The notes under the pieces are model-generated. The model was given only the letters and a program-made list of their open reading frames with translations, was not told the DNA's origin and did no database searches. From the NCBI GenBank assembly GCA_036477795.1, contig JAZGDL010000473.1, positions 1-8,807 on the forward strand: a stretch of DNA of 8,807 nucleotides, in the 5' to 3' direction. Numbering within the stretch: position 1 is the first letter of the stretch; each line of letters opens with the position of its first letter. This document shows, piece after piece, positions 6,386-8,807 of this stretch. The position numbers and the translations under genes are program-made. Origin of the DNA: JAZGDL01 sp036477795 (lineage in GTDB: Bacteria; Planctomycetota; Phycisphaerae; UBA1845).

Positions 6386-6828
6386 AGAGGAACCTCCAGC
6401 ACCTCGGAATGCCGTACCGGCTACCGAGCACAAAAATACGCTAGCACACGCTGCTCAAGGTAGCAAAGGAATCGTGCTGCATCGCCCAATGCCTTCGTCC
6501 CGCGTCCCAAACCATTCCATCTGCCGATCTACCTCGTCAAACAGGATTACATACATCAGGATTACATACATCTCGAAAACTGCAACCCCTTACGCCGGCG
6601 GTAGTTATGTCGGGTGCACAGAAGCCGGACCTTTAGAAATCAACAGACTTTCAAGAACGCTGGGCTGCGATATTTCGCATACCCGTCGGCGAACCCAGGT
6701 GACCGCCTGGAGCGGTCCCCCGGCTCCCGTTACCATGCACGCCGGTTTAACCGCTACGGATTGCCCCGCGGCGGCGCGGACGCTCAGGGACTACACGCAA
6801 AACCACACCGGAGAAAGGCGACACATCC
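6386..6828. other. Divergent spacer without a convincing gene
   Basis: This 443-base stretch separates the divergent glycosyltransferase and kbl genes and should hold both promoters; I could not place either with confidence. Open frames crossing it lack good starts and have low-complexity compositions, so I treat them as non-coding. It contains the 15-bp doublet at 6542-6571 and two mutually exclusive small hairpins at 6695-6717: CCAGG/CCTGG (6695-6699 with 6706-6710) and GACCGC/GCGGTC (6701-6706 with 6712-6717). No glycine or threonine riboswitch pattern was recognised. Confidence 0.5.
6542..6571. repeat. Perfect tandem doublet of a 15-bp unit
   Basis: CAGGATTACATACAT is present twice back to back (6542-6556 and 6557-6571) with no mismatch. 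It is AT-rich compared with its surroundings. It lies about midway in the divergent spacer and could be a duplicated binding site or simple slippage. Confidence 0.8.
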
Positions 6829-8070
6829 ATGTACGGACGCATCAAAGCCAATCTTCGAGCCGACCTGCAAAGCATCCGCGACGCCGGCCTGTACAAAGAT
6901 GAACGTGTCATCGTCTCGCCGCAGGCCGCCGACGTCAGCGTCGAATTTCCGCAAGGCCAACCGGGTAAGAAGGTCATCAACTTCTGCGCTAACAACTACC
7001 TGGGACTCTCATCACATCCTGAGCTTCTTGCCGCGGCAAGAAGTGTGCTCGACCACCGCGGCTACGGGCTTTCCAGCGTACGATTCATCTGCGGCACCCA
7101 GGACATTCACAAGGAGCTGGAGCAAAAGGTCTCCGAATTCCTGGGCACCGAAGACACCATCCTCTACGCCGCCTGCTTCGACGCCAACGGCGGCCTGTTC
7201 GAACCACTGCTCTTGGGCGACGATGCCGTCATCACCGACCAGCTCAACCACGCCTCCATCATCGACGGCATCCGTCTGTGCAAAGCCAAGCGTTACATCT
7301 ACCAACATTCCAGCATGGCCGACCTTGAAGCCAAGCTCAAAGAAGCTGCCGACGCCCGCTACCGCATGATCGCCACCGACGGGGCCTTCAGCATGGACGG
7401 CGAGGTCGCCGACCTGCAAGGCATCTGCGAACTGGCCGAGAGGTACGACGCCCTGGTCATGGTCGACGACAGCCACTGCACCGGCTTCATGGGAACGACC
7501 GGCCGAGGCTCGCACGAGCACTGCGACGTTATGGGCCGCATCGACGTCATCACCACCACCTTCGGCAAAGCTCTGGGCGGAGCCTCCGGCGGATGCACCT
7601 CCGGGCGACGCGAGATCATCGAACTGCTGCGCCAAAGATCCCGCCCCTACCTGTTCTCCAACAGCCTTTCACCGGTGGTCGTAGCCGCCACCATCCGGGC
7701 CATCGACCTGCTCAGCGCCTCCACCGAGCTACGCGACACACTCGAAGACAACACCAGGCGCTTCCGCGCCGGGGTGACCGAAGCCGGCTTTGACATCAAG
7801 CCCGGCCGGCACCCCATCGTCCCCATCATGCTCTACAACGCCAGGCTTAGTCAGGACTTTGCCCGCGATCTGTATAGTGAAGGCATTTATGTAATCGGTT
7901 TCTACTACCCTGTAGTGCCCAAGGGCCAGGCCCGCATTCGTGTGCAACTGTCCGCCGGCCACACGCCCGCCCAGATCGACCAGGCCATCGACGCCTTCAC
8001 CCGCATCGGCCGCAAGTACGAGATTCTCGGAAAACCCAAAGACCAGATCGTAGCCAGGTACGGAGAATAG
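6829..8070 (+). CDS. kbl: 2-amino-3-ketobutyrate CoA ligase (glycine C-acetyltransferase)
   Basis: This PLP-dependent enzyme of the alpha-oxoamine synthase group splits 2-amino-3-ketobutyrate with CoA into glycine and acetyl-CoA, the second step of threonine breakdown by threonine dehydrogenase. Its 413 residues are slightly longer than E. coli Kbl (398). NFCANNYLGLSSHP (51-64), NHASIIDGIRL (140-150), TDGAFSMDG (183-191) and VDDSHCTGFMG (212-222) cover the PLP and substrate pocket. The Schiff-base lysine is Lys247 in TFGKALGGASGG. RQRSRPYLFSNSLSP and FYYPVVPKGQARIR closely match E. coli Kbl and separate it from BioF, HemA and serine palmitoyltransferase. The ribosome binding site is GGAGAAAGG (6810-6818), 10 bases before ATG 6829. 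Threonine dehydrogenase (tdh), often adjacent, is not next to it here; the downstream side is a repeat array. Confidence 0.95.
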   Translation: MYGRIKANLRADLQSIRDAGLYKDERVIVSPQAADVSVEFPQGQPGKKVINFCANNYLGLSSHPELLAAARSVLDHRGYGLSSVRFICGTQDIHKELEQKVSEFLGTEDTILYAACFDANGGLFEPLLLGDDAVITDQLNHASIIDGIRLCKAKRYIYQHSSMADLEAKLKEAADARYRMIATDGAFSMDGEVADLQGICELAERYDALVMVDDSHCTGFMGTTGRGSHEHCDVMGRIDVITTTFGKALGGASGGCTSGRREIIELLRQRSRPYLFSNSLSPVVVAATIRAIDLLSASTELRDTLEDNTRRFRAGVTEAGFDIKPGRHPIVPIMLYNARLSQDFARDLYSEGIYVIGFYYPVVPKGQARIRVQLSAGHTPAQIDQAIDAFTRIGRKYEILGKPKDQIVARYGE

Positions 8071-8265
8071 CACCCTCAAATGCCGATCAAGTGTGCTGGT
8101 GCGAGAGTCCTTTCACGCGCTGGTGCGAGAATCCTTTCACGTGCTGGTGCGAGAATCCCTTCACGTGCTGGTGCGAGAATCCTTTCACGTGCTGGTGCGA
8201 GAATCCTTTCACGTGCTGGTGCGAGAATCCTTTCACGTGCTCGTGCGAGAATCCTTTCACGTGCT

Positions 8266-8289
8266 GGTGCGAGAATCCTTTCTCGCACC
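8266..8289. repeat. Perfect hairpin A in array copy 8
   Basis: GGTGCGAGAA (8266-8275) and TTCTCGCACC (8280-8289) form a 10-bp perfect stem around the loop TCCT. The same structure recurs 32 bases on. It has no T run, so it is not a standard terminator. Confidence 0.85.
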
Positions 8290-8297
8290 CATGTGCT

Positions 8298-8321
8298 GGT
8301 GCGAGAATCCTTTCTCGCACC
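8298..8321. repeat. Perfect hairpin B in array copy 9
   Basis: This is an identical copy of hairpin A, with stem 8298-8307 and 8312-8321 and loop TCCT. Flanking ATG (8291-8293) and CAT (8322-8324) can pair outside the stem across a four-base bulge, extending the palindrome. Confidence 0.85.
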
Positions 8322-8331
8322 CATCCGCTAA

Positions 8332-8345
8332 GGGAATCCCTTCCC
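8332..8345. repeat. Diverged hairpin C sharing the array core
   Basis: GGGAA (8332-8336) and TTCCC (8341-8345) enclose the loop TCCC. The core GAATCCCTTC is the same as in array copy 3. CTA and TAG on the outside can also pair across one mismatch. Confidence 0.6.
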
Positions 8346-8363
8346 GTAGCCCGCCGCGCGGGG

Positions 8364-8387
8364 GGACCGAGAAGGGATTCTCGGTCC
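8364..8387. repeat. Perfect hairpin D, inverted copy of the array core with new stem flanks
   Basis: GGACCGAGAA (8364-8373) and TTCTCGGTCC (8378-8387) form a 10-bp perfect stem around GGGA. Read on the minus strand the core is GAGAATCCCTTCTC, so it belongs to the same family as hairpins A and B but in the opposite orientation. The outer stem bases differ (GGACC in place of GGTGC) and remain paired. Confidence 0.8.
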
Positions 8388-8393
8388 AGCGTC

Positions 8394-8561
8394 TTTCAAC
8401 CTTCAACCTTCGCAAGGGGAAGTTATGCCGCAATTAGCTCAAATCCCTTCTTGAATCCGCTGTACATCGGGATATGTCATTCGTTATGGCGCTGACTTGG
8501 CTAACTTCTTGGCCTACTCCGTCTCTGCGGTCTCGGCGTGCTCTGCGGTGAATTCCCCCTG
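8394..8561. other. Spacer between the hairpin repeats and the RusA-like gene, with short repeats
   Basis: This stretch starts with a short CTTCAAC doublet (8394-8410) of the same kind as the block at 3276-3314. It ends with three nonamers in register, CTCTGCGGT, CTCGGCGTG and CTCTGCGGT (8523-8549), just after the stop of the minus-strand gene. I see no gene and no clear terminator in it. Confidence 0.6.
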
Positions 8562-8807
8562 CTATAACCCCAGTTGCACCTTCCCCTTCCACAGTGCCGG
8601 CAATGTAGCGGTCCGCACCGTGGTGATGCGTATGGAGACGAACTCCCTGCCGTCGCACAGGGCCAGTGCCAATTCGCGCGGCATGTCCCAGAGGGTGAAG
8701 GCCCGGCTTAACGGAATCCGCCGGGCTACACACTCCACGATCTGCCAGTCGTCCCGGTACACGATGGCGTTCATGGCATCGCAGATCGGTTTGGCCATGT
8801 TGTCCGT
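8562..8807 (-). CDS. RusA-family Holliday junction resolvase, C-terminal part (5' end outside window)
   Basis: The frame is open from the right edge to a TAG at 8564-8562, giving about 81 visible residues. It begins TDNMAKPICDAMNAIVYRDD and continues WQIVECVARRI. This matches the RusA active-site pattern DxDN-x-x-K-x-x-x-DA-x(n)-DD-x-Q, in which acidic residues bind Mg2+ and a lysine assists cleavage of four-way DNA junctions. The Asp-Asn, Lys, Asp-Ala and Asp-Asp are all present. The first Asp of the pattern would fall just beyond the window. Met at 8798 is probably internal. The C-terminal tail forms a beta-rich end (VSIRITTVR, GKVQLGL). RusA proteins are often prophage-encoded but also occur as ordinary chromosomal genes; nothing else phage-like is visible here. 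A repeat of three nonamers follows its stop. Confidence 0.72.
   Translation of the reverse strand, partial: TDNMAKPICDAMNAIVYRDDWQIVECVARRIPLSRAFTLWDMPRELALALCDGREFVSIRITTVRTATLPALWKGKVQLGL

Larger units (their letters stand above)
8093..8324. repeat. 24-bp tandem repeat array, nine copies, last two extended to 32-bp hairpin units
   Basis: The unit GTGCTGGTGCGAGAATCCTTTCAC repeats head to tail seven times in exact 24-base register (8093-8260). Differences are single bases: GAGAGTCC in copy 1, GCGC in copy 2, CCCTTC in copy 3 and CTCG in copy 7. Each junction forms CACGTG (GCGC-type in one). Copies 8 (8261-8292) and 9 (8293-8324) end in TTTCTCGCACCCAT instead, giving 32-base units that are perfect hairpins. 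The period is a multiple of three and the unit has no stop in any frame, so all six frames stay open. I do not read it as coding. There are no variable spacers. Confidence 0.93.

Noticed and set aside
6386..6433. Start of the glycosyltransferase at TTG 6433
   Set aside because: There is no ribosome binding site before it, while TTG 6385 has GGAGG at a 7-base distance and leaves the first helix intact.
6572..6828. Glycine or threonine riboswitch in the kbl leader
   Set aside because: The conserved core elements of the glycine riboswitch are not visible. Only small hairpins were found.
6614..7369. Plus-strand open frame of 251 residues crossing the kbl start
   Set aside because: It overlaps kbl in another frame, is rich in Ser/Thr/Pro as expected for a shadow of a GC-rich gene, and has no ribosome binding site or homology I recognise.
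8093..8324. CRISPR array
   Set aside because: Units are directly joined with no unique spacers, and no cas gene is present.
8266..8387. Rho-independent terminator for kbl
   Set aside because: None of the hairpins is followed by a T run, and they lie more than 190 bases from the kbl stop. They fit a repeat family better.
8076..8495. Open frames on both strands across the 24-bp array, with 8-residue repeats such as HVKGFSHQ
   Set aside because: The unit is 24 bases and lacks stops in all six frames, so open frames are automatic. No frame has a convincing ribosome binding site or a domain outside the repeat.

Overview
The window looks like a chromosomal segment of a high-GC Gram-negative bacterium, most likely a planctomycete (Phycisphaerae-like). 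The main reasons are a secreted protein ending in a PEP-CTERM/IPTL-type sorting tail (VPTVSQWG, a hydrophobic stretch, then RRR) with a Myxo-type disulfide repeat, and spacers filled with short-period tandem repeats. The lineage is an inference from gene content only. I recognise eight genes: six complete and two cut by the window edges.

Layout. (1) 1-928, plus strand: the C-terminal third of a LeuT-like sodium-dependent (NSS/SNF) transporter, followed with a near-overlap by a 66-residue one-helix protein that resembles the MetS-type small subunits of such transporters. A terminator-like hairpin follows at 995-1024. (2) 1169-2149, plus strand: a secreted or surface-anchored protein with a cohesin-like beta domain, a calcium-binding-type Asp-rich stretch, a disulfide repeat and the sorting tail. 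A promoter-like pair lies just upstream. (3) 2247-6385, minus strand: three codirectional genes for a membrane GT-C glycosyltransferase, UDP-glucose 6-dehydrogenase and UDP-glucuronate decarboxylase. The last two form a pathway from UDP-glucose to UDP-glucuronate to UDP-xylose. The first could use a lipid-linked sugar on the outer face of the membrane, so the block looks like an envelope glycan module. (4) 6386-6828: a divergent spacer without a convincing gene. (5) 6829-8070, plus strand: kbl, 2-amino-3-ketobutyrate CoA ligase. (6) 8093-8387: a 24-bp tandem array that grades into perfect hairpins with a shared core. (7) 8562-8807, minus strand: the C-terminal part of a RusA-like Holliday junction resolvase, running off the window.

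The most unusual property is in the spacers. Most of them carry their own short-period repeat: octamers at 2214-2245, inverted GGTTGAA/TTCAAACC blocks at 3221-3314, NNTCAGC heptads in register at 4677-4850, a 15-mer doublet at 6542-6571, 24-mers at 8093-8284, and nonamers at 8523-8549. Several are arranged as inverted blocks that could fold in RNA or single-stranded DNA. No CRISPR array, tRNA, rRNA, transposase or defence gene was seen.
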